39,033 bases of DNA from Candidatus Troglogloeales bacterium (GTDB lineage: Bacteria; Nitrospirota; Nitrospiria; SBBL01): contig SBBL01000016.1 of the NCBI GenBank assembly GCA_005239745.1, positions 1-39,033 on the forward strand, written 5' to 3'. Made by a program: the position numbers and the translations under genes. How positions within the stretch are numbered: position 1 is the stretch's first letter; every line of letters starts with the position of its first letter. Shown piece after piece: positions 14,926-23,761 of this stretch. The notes beneath the pieces were generated by a model. The model was not told where the DNA came from, made no database searches, and was given only the letters and a program-made list of their open reading frames with translations.

Positions 14926-16233
14926 ATGATTGCCATTGTTGGTCGCCCCAACGTAGGGAAATCAACGCTTTTCAATAAACTGGTAGGGCGGCGACAGGCC
15001 ATTGTCTATAACGAACCCGGGGTAACGCGTGACCGCCATGTGTCGGTCGGTACCTACCGTGACCGGAAATTTACCCTTGTAGATACCGGGGGCTATTGCC
15101 CCGGTCAAGTGGATCAAATCACGGGGCAGATACGGCGGCAGTCGGAAATCGCTATTCGTCAAGCTGAAGCCATCCTGTTTGTGATGGATGCCAGAGAGGG
15201 GGTCAACCCCTTAGATTACGATATTCTCAAGCACCTCCGTGAAAGCGCGAAAGCCATCTATGGGGTGGTGAACAAAATTGACGGGGTAGACGCCAACCAA
15301 TTGTATGAGTTTTATCGGCTGGGGGTTCCCCGCCTTTTTTGCGTTTCGTCAGAACATAACACCGGTCTGAGCGAGTTATTGGATGCCCTCTATCCTACCA
15401 TGTCGCCCACCGTGTCGGAGGCGGCGCAGACCCCTGCAACAGAAGAGGCCGTGGTACGAGTCGTCGTGCTGGGGCGTCCTAATGCGGGTAAGTCAACGTT
15501 GATCAATACCTTGCTGAAAGAAGAGCGGGTGATTGTCAGCGACGTGGCAGGAACCACGCGAGACGCCATTGATTTAGAGGTCGCGTACAAGCAGCGGCCG
15601 TATGTCTTTGTGGATACGGCGGGGATTCGGAAGCGTGGACGGGTGAAGCATGGCGTGGAGCAGTACAGTGTCCTGCGGGCGCAATCGGCCCTTGCGCGTT
15701 CGGATGTTGCCCTCTTAATGATTGATGGTGAGGATGGCATTACGGAGCAAGATACCAAGATTGCCGGAATGATCCTGGAGGCTGGCCGTGGCGCTGTGCT
15801 ACTTATCAACAAGTCGGACCGTTTGACGCCGCTGCAACGCGCTGAGATCGAACGCCGTATTCAGGTGCAGTTCACGTTTATGCGTTATGTGCCGGCGGTC
15901 TTCCTTTCCGCCCTTAAAGGCGTGGGGATTAACCGGATGTTTCAGCAAATCTCTGCCGTCTTTACGGGATTGAACAAGCGGGTCTCCACGGGGGCGTTGA
16001 ACCGATTTTTTAGTGGTGTGGTAAAGCGTCGCTCTCCGCCGATTTATAAGGGGCGGCCGCTTCGGCTGTATTACATCACGCAGAGCGGCGTATCGCCACC
16101 CACCTTTTCTCTATTTGCCAGTGCTCCGTCGGGGCTTCCAGACGCCTACACGCGATACATTGAAAATCAGTTACGGGATGCCTTCGGTTTTGTGGGGACG
16201 CCTGTTCGCATACAAACCAAGGCGCATCACTAA
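14926..16233 (+). CDS. der: GTPase Der (EngA), ribosome assembly
   Basis: 435 residues. Der has two tandem G domains and a KH-like domain and is required for 50S maturation. First G domain: GRPNVGKS at 6-13, DTGG, NKID. Second: GRPNAGKS near 182-189, DTAG, NKSD, and the switch region VAGTTRDAID. The C-terminal KH-like domain contains RRSPPIYKGRPLRLYYITQ. Homology begins at IAIVGRPNVG, so ATG 14926 is preferred over the in-frame TTG 14905, although no strong ribosome site is visible. The stop is 2 nt before the next gene, starting a run of closely packed genes to truA. Confidence 0.95.
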   Translation: MIAIVGRPNVGKSTLFNKLVGRRQAIVYNEPGVTRDRHVSVGTYRDRKFTLVDTGGYCPGQVDQITGQIRRQSEIAIRQAEAILFVMDAREGVNPLDYDILKHLRESAKAIYGVVNKIDGVDANQLYEFYRLGVPRLFCVSSEHNTGLSELLDALYPTMSPTVSEAAQTPATEEAVVRVVVLGRPNAGKSTLINTLLKEERVIVSDVAGTTRDAIDLEVAYKQRPYVFVDTAGIRKRGRVKHGVEQYSVLRAQSALARSDVALLMIDGEDGITEQDTKIAGMILEAGRGAVLLINKSDRLTPLQRAEIERRIQVQFTFMRYVPAVFLSALKGVGINRMFQQISAVFTGLNKRVSTGALNRFFSGVVKRRSPPIYKGRPLRLYYITQSGVSPPTFSLFASAPSGLPDAYTRYIENQLRDAFGFVGTPVRIQTKAHH

Positions 16234-16235
16234 TT

Positions 16236-16517
16236 ATGGCGAGTCAGATCCAAGGGAAGAGTCTTCTGGCGACTGCCAACGGCATCGCCGACGGTTTTGT
16301 GGTGCTCAATCCGCTCGTGATGAAGTCGTTTACGCAAACAACTTATAAGGAGTTGCATCAAGTATTGAAAAGGTCACAGAGGGATATTCGAAGCGCTCCC
16401 TATCCTACGCATGACATCCTCGCCATCCGTAGTCGAAATATGAAGCTTCAACGTATCTACGCCGCGATCATGGTCTTGGAATACTCAGCAAAGACACTGA
16501 ACATTAACCTTGTGTAA
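16236..16517 (+). CDS. Small helical protein of unknown function
   Basis: 93 residues, predicted mostly helical and soluble; basic in the second half (HQVLKRSQRDIRS, IRSRNMKLQRIYAAIMVLEYSAKTL). I do not recognise the family. It lies 2 nt after der and 4 nt before rluB's ATG, so it is probably co-transcribed with these RNA and ribosome maturation genes. No clear ribosome site; coupling with der is likely. The size and place invite a guess at the omega subunit RpoZ, but its conserved N-terminal motifs are absent, so that name is not supported. Confidence 0.6.
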   Translation: MASQIQGKSLLATANGIADGFVVLNPLVMKSFTQTTYKELHQVLKRSQRDIRSAPYPTHDILAIRSRNMKLQRIYAAIMVLEYSAKTLNINLV

Positions 16518-16521
16518 ACCC

Positions 16522-17274
16522 ATGCCGGTTCGTCTTCAAAAGAGGATTGCCGATGTCGGGATTGACTCCCGGCGTCACGCTGAAGACTTAATCCGCCTTG
16601 GACGGATTGAGGTCAATGGCGTGGTCGTCACGAAACTGGGGACAAAAGTAGATGTGAACGATCATGTCCGGGTAGACGGCAAATTGATCGGTGGCCTGCC
16701 CCCAAAGGTCTACCTGCTTTTGAATAAGCCCCGCGGGTATATCACCTCTCTACACGACCCGGAAGGACGGCCAACGGTGATGGACTTGATCAAGGGGGTT
16801 TTACCGCGCGTCTATCCCGTGGGGCGTTTGGACTACGATACGGAGGGGCTTTTGGTCCTTACCAACGATGGGGTTTTATCGGAAGCGTTGATGCACCCAC
16901 GCAATCAAGTCAAGAAAACCTATCATGCTAAGGTCAAGGGCAGGCCCTCACAGGAGAAACTGACAAAGATTGCGCGTGGCGGCATCTCACTGGTTGGGGG
17001 GAGGACGGCGCCCTGCCGTGTTCGGAGGATTCGTGAGACAGAGCGGGCCACATGGGTTGAAATCGTTCTGCACGAGGGAAAGACAGGACAGGTCAGGAAC
17101 ATCATGAAAAAGGTCGGGCACCCGGTGGAGAAACTGCGGCGGGTAGGCTATGGGTGTTTGGAACGCGGCAACCACCCGCTGGGACATTATCGCTACCTGA
17201 CGGAGACGGAGGTAAAGCGGCTTTATGCGCTGACAAAACGAAAATTAGATGACGGTAAAAAAGTAAGCGGTTAG
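16522..17274 (+). CDS. rluB: 23S rRNA pseudouridine synthase, RluB type
   Basis: 250 residues from ATG 16522. It has an N-terminal S4 RNA-binding domain (QKRIADVGIDSRRHAEDLI) and a RsuA/RluB-type catalytic domain with Asp104 in GRLDYDTEGLLVLTNDG. The C-terminal motif is HEGKTGQVRNIMKKVGHPV, where most homologs have RNRQVRRM; this is a mild deviation. It probably makes pseudouridine 2605 in 23S rRNA, although RsuA/RluB/RluE/RluF cannot be separated with certainty by eye. A TTG at 16510 is an alternative start but overlaps the previous stop. The next gene's GTG shares the G of this gene's TAG. Confidence 0.88.
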   Translation: MPVRLQKRIADVGIDSRRHAEDLIRLGRIEVNGVVVTKLGTKVDVNDHVRVDGKLIGGLPPKVYLLLNKPRGYITSLHDPEGRPTVMDLIKGVLPRVYPVGRLDYDTEGLLVLTNDGVLSEALMHPRNQVKKTYHAKVKGRPSQEKLTKIARGGISLVGGRTAPCRVRRIRETERATWVEIVLHEGKTGQVRNIMKKVGHPVEKLRRVGYGCLERGNHPLGHYRYLTETEVKRLYALTKRKLDDGKKVSG

Positions 17275-18512
17275 TGAATCTGTTTCTGCTCGGCTCCAAA
17301 ATGCGGCGCTTACCGGCTCCCTTGTGCACAAAATGGCCACGTATAAAACCTATCGAGTGGTCTCTCCTGGTGGTCTGTGCGGCGACGCTTCTCTGGGCAC
17401 GACCGGCTTGTGCCGCCACCGCGCTCAGTGGTGAAGATACCCTTGTTACCCTCAACCGCATTCGTTATCACACCTATCCTACCTATACGAGAGTTGTCCT
17501 AGATTTAAGCGGGCCCGTGGGGCACCAGGTCACCCAGGACGACGCGTCGTCGCTAATCGTAGAACTAAAGGGGGCCATTTTGGGTGAAGCCCTACGCCAA
17601 GATCCGTTGATTGCCGTTGCCAAAAAACGACTCATAGCCATCAGGGCACTGACCGGAGAACGGCAGGTGCGTGTTCTGCTTGAACTTTCCGGCGCTTTTT
17701 CCCATCATGCCTTCACGCTTCAGTCTCCCGATCGTTTAGTACTGGATGTTTTTGATATGGCCCTACCCAAAACAGGTCCGTCGCTCTCCCCCTCGGAGGT
17801 AAAGCCTCCACCCGTCCCCGAGGTAAAAAGCCGGCCCCTACGTATCGTGATAGATCCAGGTCATGGTGGAAAAGACCCCGGTGCGGTTGGACAGGAGGGG
17901 CTAACGGAGAAAACAATAGCTCTGGATGTTAGTTTCCGTCTTGCAAAATTACTGCGTCAGCGCCCTGGATGGGAGGTCTACCTGACACGTGACCATGACG
18001 TCTTCATCTCCCTAAAAGCACGTAGGGCCTTTGCAAAGCGTCATCGTGCGGACATTTTTCTTTCCGTTCACGTAAACGCCCATACCGAACCCACGGCACA
18101 GGGCATTGAGATGTATCTTTTTGGACGGGCAACGGATAAAGACGCCCTCAGCACCGCTGCACGTGAAAACGCCACCTCTCAATCGGAGACACTCAACTTT
18201 CAGAAACAGATCCTTACGGATATGGTACAAGATTTTACGCGCAATCAATCGCTAGAGTTTGCACACCACCTACAACGCGCATTTTCAAAACAAATCACCG
18301 AAAAATATGCGACCAACAGTCTAGGCGTTAAACGCGCCCCTTTTTATGTCTTGGCCAAAACCGATATGCCGGCCGCCCTGTCGGAAATTGGCTTTATCAG
18401 TAACCCTAAAGAAGCACGGCGGCTGTCCGACTCAACGTACCGGCAAGAAATTGCAGAAACCTTGTACCAAGGGGTTAGTCAATATCGTGCACTCCTTGAA
18501 GATGGCGGTTAA
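17274..18512 (+). CDS. amiC: N-acetylmuramoyl-L-alanine amidase with AMIN domain
   Basis: 412 residues. A hydrophobic signal (WSLLVVCAATLLWARPACA) lies at about 29-47 after a long basic N-terminus, so an ATG at 17301 could also be the start. The AMIN domain (about 55-165) targets the enzyme to septal peptidoglycan or the secretin. The Amidase_3 domain (188-408) has the zinc residues His197 (DPGHGGKDPG), Glu212 and His266 (SVHVNA), and the catalytic Glu371 (LSEIGF). It cleaves the amide between MurNAc and the stem peptide in the periplasm during cell separation. A regulatory helix blocking the active site, as in AmiC-type enzymes, may be the stretch near 290-345. The end overlaps truA by 11 nt. 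Confidence 0.92.
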   Translation: MNLFLLGSKMRRLPAPLCTKWPRIKPIEWSLLVVCAATLLWARPACAATALSGEDTLVTLNRIRYHTYPTYTRVVLDLSGPVGHQVTQDDASSLIVELKGAILGEALRQDPLIAVAKKRLIAIRALTGERQVRVLLELSGAFSHHAFTLQSPDRLVLDVFDMALPKTGPSLSPSEVKPPPVPEVKSRPLRIVIDPGHGGKDPGAVGQEGLTEKTIALDVSFRLAKLLRQRPGWEVYLTRDHDVFISLKARRAFAKRHRADIFLSVHVNAHTEPTAQGIEMYLFGRATDKDALSTAARENATSQSETLNFQKQILTDMVQDFTRNQSLEFAHHLQRAFSKQITEKYATNSLGVKRAPFYVLAKTDMPAALSEIGFISNPKEARRLSDSTYRQEIAETLYQGVSQYRALLEDGG

Positions 18513-19236
18513 ATTAACGTTGGCGTATGACGGCACGGCCTATCATGGCTGGCAGCGGCAGCACCGTCTACGCACCGTACAGGGTACCCTTGAGGATGCC
18601 CTACAACAAATAGCGGGGGAACCTGTTGTACTCTACGGTGCGGGACGAACGGATGCCGGGGTACATGCCGAGGGACAGGTGGCCCACTTCTTATCAACCC
18701 GTTGCCTGACGCCTACCGATTGGACGCGCGCCCTAAATGCACTGCTACCCATGGACATTGCCGTGCGCGCGGCAGAAGGAGTCCCTGATACCTTTCACGC
18801 CCGATTTTCGGCAAAAGAAAAGCAGTATCTCTATCGCATCCACAATGGTACGATCCGAGATGTTCACCGGCAGCACCTCCTTTGGCATATTCCTAAACGG
18901 CTAAATGTCGGTAGGATGCGAAAAGCGGCAGCTTTCTTGGTAGGCGACCACGACTTTACGTCGTTTTGTGCGTCTGGGTCTTTGCAAAAAGACACTCACG
19001 TGTACCTGAAAGCAATTGTCATCCAAAAACGGAAGGATGAAATTACCCTCACGTTTACTGCACAGAGATTTCTTTGGCGCATGGTGCGCAATTTGGTTGG
19101 GCTACTGGTAAAAGTGGGAACGGGTGCGGTTCTACCGGAGACACTCCCTGCTATCCTAGACGCCCGCGATCGTCGTGCCGCCGGCCCAACGGCCCCAGCC
19201 CATGGTCTGTACTTGTTGAAGGTCGCTTATGATTGA
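18502..19236 (+). CDS. truA: tRNA pseudouridine(38-40) synthase TruA
   Basis: 244 residues. TruA modifies positions 38-40 of the anticodon stem of many tRNAs. Catalytic Asp51 lies in GAGRTDAGVHAEGQVAHF; other family motifs are LAYDGTAYHGWQRQ at the N-terminus, FHARFSAKEKQYLYRI, and FLWRMVRNLVG near the C-terminus. The frame runs upstream inside amiC; homology fixes ATG 18502, which lies inside the amiC 3' end. It ends 60 bp before the convergent yajQ gene; the gap contains a weak 7-bp hairpin (CCGAGAG/CTCTTGG on the minus strand). Confidence 0.95.
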   Translation: MAVKLTLAYDGTAYHGWQRQHRLRTVQGTLEDALQQIAGEPVVLYGAGRTDAGVHAEGQVAHFLSTRCLTPTDWTRALNALLPMDIAVRAAEGVPDTFHARFSAKEKQYLYRIHNGTIRDVHRQHLLWHIPKRLNVGRMRKAAAFLVGDHDFTSFCASGSLQKDTHVYLKAIVIQKRKDEITLTFTAQRFLWRMVRNLVGLLVKVGTGAVLPETLPAILDARDRRAAGPTAPAHGLYLLKVAYD

Positions 19237-19296
19237 CACAACGGCTTTAGACCAAGAGAAACCCCTCTCGGCGGCACCGTACGTTAGGAATCTGAG

Positions 19297-19794
19297 CTAC
19301 CGGTAGTTCTCGAATGATAGGTCAATGGAAAAGTTTTGTGATTTCAAGTGGGCAATCGCGGCCTGAAGGGCGTCTTTGTCCTTTCCGCTCACACGCAACT
19401 GATCGTCCTGAATCTGCACCTGCACCTTTAATTTAGTGTCGCGAAGATTTTTGCTGATTTCTTTGGCCACATCAGCAGTGATGCCCTGCCGTACACCCAC
19501 CCGCTGCCTGACCGTCCCCCCTAGCGCCTTTTCAACCGCCTGGTAGGTAAAGGCCTTCAGGGAAACACCGCGCTTCACCAATCTGGCTTTCAAAATATCA
19601 GTAACCGCCTTGAGGGTATAATCATTCTCAGAGAGGATGACAAGTTCCGTATCGTTCTCTAATTGAACCTCGCTTTTGGTATCCTTTAGGTCGAAGCGTT
19701 GTTTAATCTCTTTGTTGGCTTGGTCAACGGCATTCTTCACCTCCACCATTTCAACCTTGGAGACAACATCAAATGAATAGGCCTGCTGCGCCAC
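19297..19794 (-). CDS. yajQ: YajQ/DUF520 nucleotide-binding protein
   Basis: 165 residues from GTG 19794, matching the family's usual 160-165. The start is chosen because GGAGG lies 5 nt before this GTG; the frame begins at a TTG four codons earlier. Motifs: SFDVVSKVEMVEVKNAVDQ, IKQRFDLKDTKSEVQL, DDQLRVSGKDKDALQ and the C-terminal FSIDLSFENYR. YajQ proteins bind nucleotides; some homologs bind cyclic-di-GMP and act in virulence control. The role here is not known. Gene is downstream of trpA on the same strand after 126 bp, with a short palindrome (CCTAAATCTTTAGG) in the gap that may end the trpA transcript. Confidence 0.92.
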   Translation of the reverse strand: MAQQAYSFDVVSKVEMVEVKNAVDQANKEIKQRFDLKDTKSEVQLENDTELVILSENDYTLKAVTDILKARLVKRGVSLKAFTYQAVEKALGGTVRQRVGVRQGITADVAKEISKNLRDTKLKVQVQIQDDQLRVSGKDKDALQAAIAHLKSQNFSIDLSFENYR

Positions 19795-19920
19795 GCCATC
19801 CTCCAAAATCCCACCGGGGCCTTAACCTATCATCCCACCGCGCACGGGTCAAGACGGCGCGAAATCACCCTTCTATAGGCAGGGCCTAAATCTTTAGGGT
19901 GCCCTTGAATGACAATGTGG

Positions 19921-20739
19921 TTAGACGGCCGCTTTGATACCCTTAAGCCACTGCATGAAGTCCGCCGTCTCTCTGTGGGAGGCGATGTCATAAACCCGAT
20001 TAACAATCGCGCTGCCAACAATGATGCCGTCTGCCACCTCTGCAACGGCGCGCGCCTCATCGGCCGTCGAAATGCCAAAACCCACCACCACCGGCAAGTG
20101 CGTTTCTTCCCGTAGCGCACGCACGCGCCGTGAAGTGGCGTCTATACCGGATAACTTGGCACCGGTCACCCCCGTGAGAGAAACGTAATAGATAAAGCCC
20201 GTCGCCTTTTTTGCGATGGCGCGGGCCCGATGCAGAGGGGTGGTGGGTGCGATAAGAAAGATCAGGTGAACATTGTGTGTGCGACCCAGGGTGAGAAAAT
20301 CAGACGCCTCTTCGTGTGGCAGATCGGGAACAACCACCCCGTCCACACCCACAGACTCCGCCTCGCGAAAAAACGCTCCCTCGCCCAATGCCAGTACCGG
20401 ATTACAGTAGGTCATCAGGATGATGGGAATGCTCGTCTCCTGTCGCAGGTCACGGACAAGTTGCAGAATGGCCTTCAACGACACCGCCTGCTTTAGGGCA
20501 CGTTCTCCAGCCCGCGCAATCACGGGACCGTCGGCTACCGGATCGGAAAAAGGTACCCCTAGTTCAATTAAATCCGCACCGGCTTTTTCCATCTCCAGAA
20601 CAAGTTGCCGGGTCCTTGCCAATGTCGGGTCTCCCGCCATGAGGTAGGGGATAAACGCCTTCCTACCGCACGTAGACAACTGCTGAAATGTCCGGTCAAT
20701 CCGGTTAGTACGTGCCTGAGGGCGTTTTGAGTGGATCAT
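19921..20739 (-). CDS. trpA: Tryptophan synthase alpha subunit
   Basis: 272 residues. It cleaves indole-3-glycerol phosphate to indole and glyceraldehyde-3-phosphate and works in a complex with TrpB. The catalytic pair is Glu59 and Asp70 in IELGVPFSDPVADGP; the TIM barrel continues with LTGVTGAKL and VVVGFGIS, and phosphate binding with DGIIVGSAIV. trpB and other trp genes are not adjacent. Its ATG overlaps the stop of the DNA ligase gene by 4 nt (ATGA), so it is translated from the ligase transcript, an unusual partner. Confidence 0.94.
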   Translation of the reverse strand: MIHSKRPQARTNRIDRTFQQLSTCGRKAFIPYLMAGDPTLARTRQLVLEMEKAGADLIELGVPFSDPVADGPVIARAGERALKQAVSLKAILQLVRDLRQETSIPIILMTYCNPVLALGEGAFFREAESVGVDGVVVPDLPHEEASDFLTLGRTHNVHLIFLIAPTTPLHRARAIAKKATGFIYYVSLTGVTGAKLSGIDATSRRVRALREETHLPVVVGFGISTADEARAVAEVADGIIVGSAIVNRVYDIASHRETADFMQWLKGIKAAV

Positions 20740-22496
20740 ACCGTATCTATCTTCCGTTGCCTGCGATACAGGGTTACAATCTCATCCACGGTGGTTGCAT
20801 CGTACGCGCCTTTGTCCTCGCGAATAAACCCCCGCACACGTGGAAAACGCAACGCATAGCCGATTCCTTGTGCATCGGCTCCTGCGGTGTGATGAGAAGA
20901 GCGTGTAATTTCATCGGCCAGGGCAGAAATAACATAACGCGGATAGACCCAAACATGGGGCGTGTATGTCGAATCCACATGCGCGGGTCTTTCAGCAACC
21001 GCATCCGCATCGAGAAGTGCTTTCAGGCGGGCCAACTCATCCTCTGAAAAGCCGGTGCCAATTTTTGAGACGGTCTTAAAGCGGTCGCCGGCCGGGTCGT
21101 AGACCGCCGCCAAAACGGTCCCAATCCCAAAAACCGCCCGGCTTCCCCGACCCGCATCATACCCTACAATGCAAAGATCCATCGAATCGGAAGGAGCGCT
21201 CCGGTAACTTCTCTTTAATTTCACCCAATTAAAGTTGCGCACGCCCGCGGTATAGGGGCCACCGAGTTTTTTAGCCACAATCCCTTCGAATCCACGCTCC
21301 ACCGATCGGTCAAAGAAATCAGCAAGCGCCCTGGCGTTGTCTGTTTCAATCACTTCGGCCACTTCTATAACGGGATCTTGCGGAATCTGTTTTAAAAGAA
21401 CGGAGCGTCGTTTGGCATAGCCGTACGGGGTATAGTCCGTCCCATTTAGATAGAGACAGTCAAAGACAAAATACTTCAGAGGATAAGAGGCTTTCGCCGC
21501 TGTAACGTCGTGTTTACGTTTTCGTTGGAGTGTTTCCTGAAAGGGGCGAAGCGCCCCCGTAGTCTCGTCAAATGAGAGCGCCTCTCCCTCTAGGATAATT
21601 TCATCGTTGGGAAAAAGTCGGGTCATTGCATCGGCGATCTCCGGAAACATCGGCGTGATGCGCTCCTGGTTCCTAGAGAAAATGGCGACCTCTTCTTTTC
21701 CTTTATGTACCTGACATCTGAATCCATCGTATTTGATCTCTACGGCGCACAGACCCATCTTCTCAATAATTTCTTCTGCGCTGGATAAGCGCTCACAGAG
21801 GGCAGGTCGAATGGGAAGTCCCACACACACTCCCACGCCCTGCACCCCCACCAACCCTCGCCCATAAAGGGTTCGGGCAACCCCTCCAAGATCGGAGGTC
21901 ATATGGTACGCCCGCTCGAGCGCCGCCCTGTGGGCACGATCCTCCATTTTAAGCGCCAGTGCCTCAAGCACGGTCGCATCGCCCACCCCTAAACGCAGTT
22001 TTCCCGCCATAAACCTTGCGATATACTGGGACTCGATGGGTGAAACCGCGCCAAACAACCTGCCCGTGGCATCAATTTTTTCTTCAACGCTTCCCTCTCC
22101 GTGGAGCGCCGCGATTTTGTCAATCGTGTCATATACCTCCGTTACAGACAGTCCGTCGGGTGCCGGCCGAGTGTCGGCCGTAAGTTCTGCATAGTATTTC
22201 GCGGCCGATCCGATATCTCCCATCTCGCGGTAGCGTCTTTCGGCTTCTTTCGGGTCTAGACCGGCAGACTTTGCAATGGCACGCAAGAGATACTTCTCTG
22301 ACATGCCCACTACGTGTGGTCCCGAGGTAAGGGGATAGAAAGGCGGACGCAGATGTCCTTGGCTGATATAAATGATTTTATCAATCTCATCCGCACCTGC
22401 TGCTTGAAAAAGATCGGACAGCAGGGAAAACATCTCCAGACGCTTGGTCGTCGCTTCCAATGCGACAAAGGTTGTCACCAACATAAGGAACTGCAT
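20736..22496 (-). CDS. lig: ATP-dependent DNA ligase, archaeal type
   Basis: 586 residues from ATG 22496 (TTG 22502 and ATG 22484 are alternatives; homology begins near VTTFVALEATTKRLEM). It has the three domains of archaeal and eukaryotic replicative ligases: N-terminal DNA-binding domain (1-215), adenylation domain with nucleophile Lys255 in EIKYDGFR, motif III LKYFVFDCLYLNG, motif IV FEGIVAKK, motif V WVKLKRSY, then an OB fold ending in the conserved LRFPRVRGFIREDK. The ligase seals nicks through an AMP-lysine intermediate using ATP, whereas the essential bacterial enzyme uses NAD. Found in a scattered set of bacteria, consistent with transfer. It sits between a nucleotidyltransferase-like gene (stop 11 nt before this start) and trpA (4-nt overlap). 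Confidence 0.93.
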   Translation of the reverse strand: MQFLMLVTTFVALEATTKRLEMFSLLSDLFQAAGADEIDKIIYISQGHLRPPFYPLTSGPHVVGMSEKYLLRAIAKSAGLDPKEAERRYREMGDIGSAAKYYAELTADTRPAPDGLSVTEVYDTIDKIAALHGEGSVEEKIDATGRLFGAVSPIESQYIARFMAGKLRLGVGDATVLEALALKMEDRAHRAALERAYHMTSDLGGVARTLYGRGLVGVQGVGVCVGLPIRPALCERLSSAEEIIEKMGLCAVEIKYDGFRCQVHKGKEEVAIFSRNQERITPMFPEIADAMTRLFPNDEIILEGEALSFDETTGALRPFQETLQRKRKHDVTAAKASYPLKYFVFDCLYLNGTDYTPYGYAKRRSVLLKQIPQDPVIEVAEVIETDNARALADFFDRSVERGFEGIVAKKLGGPYTAGVRNFNWVKLKRSYRSAPSDSMDLCIVGYDAGRGSRAVFGIGTVLAAVYDPAGDRFKTVSKIGTGFSEDELARLKALLDADAVAERPAHVDSTYTPHVWVYPRYVISALADEITRSSHHTAGADAQGIGYALRFPRVRGFIREDKGAYDATTVDEIVTLYRRQRKIDTV

Positions 22497-22507
22497 GCCC
22501 AACCCAT

Positions 22508-23644
22508 CTAATCAATAACCTTCCGGGGCGCCTGCTGAGGAAGTCGCCCGAAAAGCTTAGCTCGGTAACGCATCACCCTCCAAACGGACAAGAGTAGGAA
22601 CCATTGTCCTAGGCGAATTTTATCCCAAAGGCGTTCTCTCACACGTAGGGAAAAAGACCGGCGGGCCTTGCCGTGATCCGGCCCCCCAGAGAAAAGCCGG
22701 TCTATAATTGGTTTAGATAATGCCGGAAGAACGGAATCGCGTTCAATGGCCCGGGCGACGGGGGCTGCCAGGGGAGCCTCCAGAACGGTATGGGCAAGAG
22801 AGAGACCCAAAAGCAACCGGCGCAGATTCCCGATTCGGCGTGCCTGCTCAAGCAGAGACGACCAGTCCATCTGGGGATAAGTAGACACGGCCTGGGCGAT
22901 GTCACAGATCAATAGCAACTGTGCCCACTGGTGCTTCTCCCCGTGTGCGCAGAGTATCAGGAAAATATGCTCAGGGGCAAAAATGGGGACAGGCCGGGAG
23001 ATACCGGGAACGGCAACCATCGTTGCAGCCTCTTGTAACCGTGTCCAGGGTAGAGGAAAGCCAAACTGTTTGGGGACAATTCCCCGATGTAGGTCAACGG
23101 ACATGCCATCTTCTCTATCGAAGGGAAGTCCATGCAGATACTGATCATGGAAGTCCCATACTTTCTTTTGGAGTGCATTTACCGATGAGGGATGGGGATG
23201 GCTATATCCCTGCTCGCGTAAGATGCGGCAAGCGGTGGGAATGTTATCCGGGCCAACAAGGATATCAAGGTCACCGGACTGCCTAAGCACGGCATTTCCA
23301 TAAAGCGTGACTGCCAGACAGGGACCCTTATAGGGAAGCCCTAAGACCCCATTGGCTTTAAATAAAGACAATAACGTACTTAGCTCAGCCATCATAAAAA
23401 GACTGCGTTGGGCATTGCCTCGGAGGAAGAGACGCAGATTTTTGAGAATATCTTCCTGGAGGTTTTCAGAAAAAGTAGAGGTTAGGTGCCAGGCAAGAAG
23501 CGGCAACACACCGTGTTGCCGGGCAGTTTCCAAAAGATAGGGCCAGTCGGTCTCCTTCTGTAGTTGCTTGCGTACATTTTCTATGCGCCCTGGAGACAGG
23601 GGGATTCGCGCGCAGGCAAGGATAAGGTTGTGTTCATGCCGCAT
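22508..23644 (-). CDS. Nucleotidyltransferase-like protein (NTP_transf_5 type)
   Basis: 378 residues from ATG 23644, preceded by AGGTAAGG; an in-frame GTG at 23665 is possible. The core motif is LPYKGPCLAVTLYGNAVLRQSGDLDILV, written here only in part: YKG near 90, then GDLDILV with the two acidic metal-binding residues, the hallmark of the large NTP_transf_5 family. A second segment, VDLHRGIVPKQFGFPL, and a helical C-terminus (WFLLLSVWRVMRYRAKLFG) follow. Family members often accompany polysaccharide or peptide modification genes; the substrate is not known. It is 118 bp downstream of the thiolase and 11 nt upstream of the ligase. Confidence 0.75.
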   Translation of the reverse strand: MRHEHNLILACARIPLSPGRIENVRKQLQKETDWPYLLETARQHGVLPLLAWHLTSTFSENLQEDILKNLRLFLRGNAQRSLFMMAELSTLLSLFKANGVLGLPYKGPCLAVTLYGNAVLRQSGDLDILVGPDNIPTACRILREQGYSHPHPSSVNALQKKVWDFHDQYLHGLPFDREDGMSVDLHRGIVPKQFGFPLPWTRLQEAATMVAVPGISRPVPIFAPEHIFLILCAHGEKHQWAQLLLICDIAQAVSTYPQMDWSSLLEQARRIGNLRRLLLGLSLAHTVLEAPLAAPVARAIERDSVLPALSKPIIDRLFSGGPDHGKARRSFSLRVRERLWDKIRLGQWFLLLSVWRVMRYRAKLFGRLPQQAPRKVID

Positions 23645-23761
23645 TGCCTTACCTGACGCACTCACGTCCGATTCATGACGAGGACTTTCCGGTTACGGAA
23701 GTTGACCGTTGGACAATCATCGGAGTAGAAGATTCCGCAATCCACCTGAAGCGTCGGCATC

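Noticed and set aside
16236-16517. RNA polymerase omega subunit (rpoZ)
   Set aside because: Size and helical character fit, but the conserved omega N-terminal motifs are absent.
23645-23761. A 32-codon ORF right after the thiolase stop on the minus strand
   Set aside because: No ribosome site of its own and no recognisable PqqD or other motif, although NTP_transf_5 genes sometimes have small neighbours.
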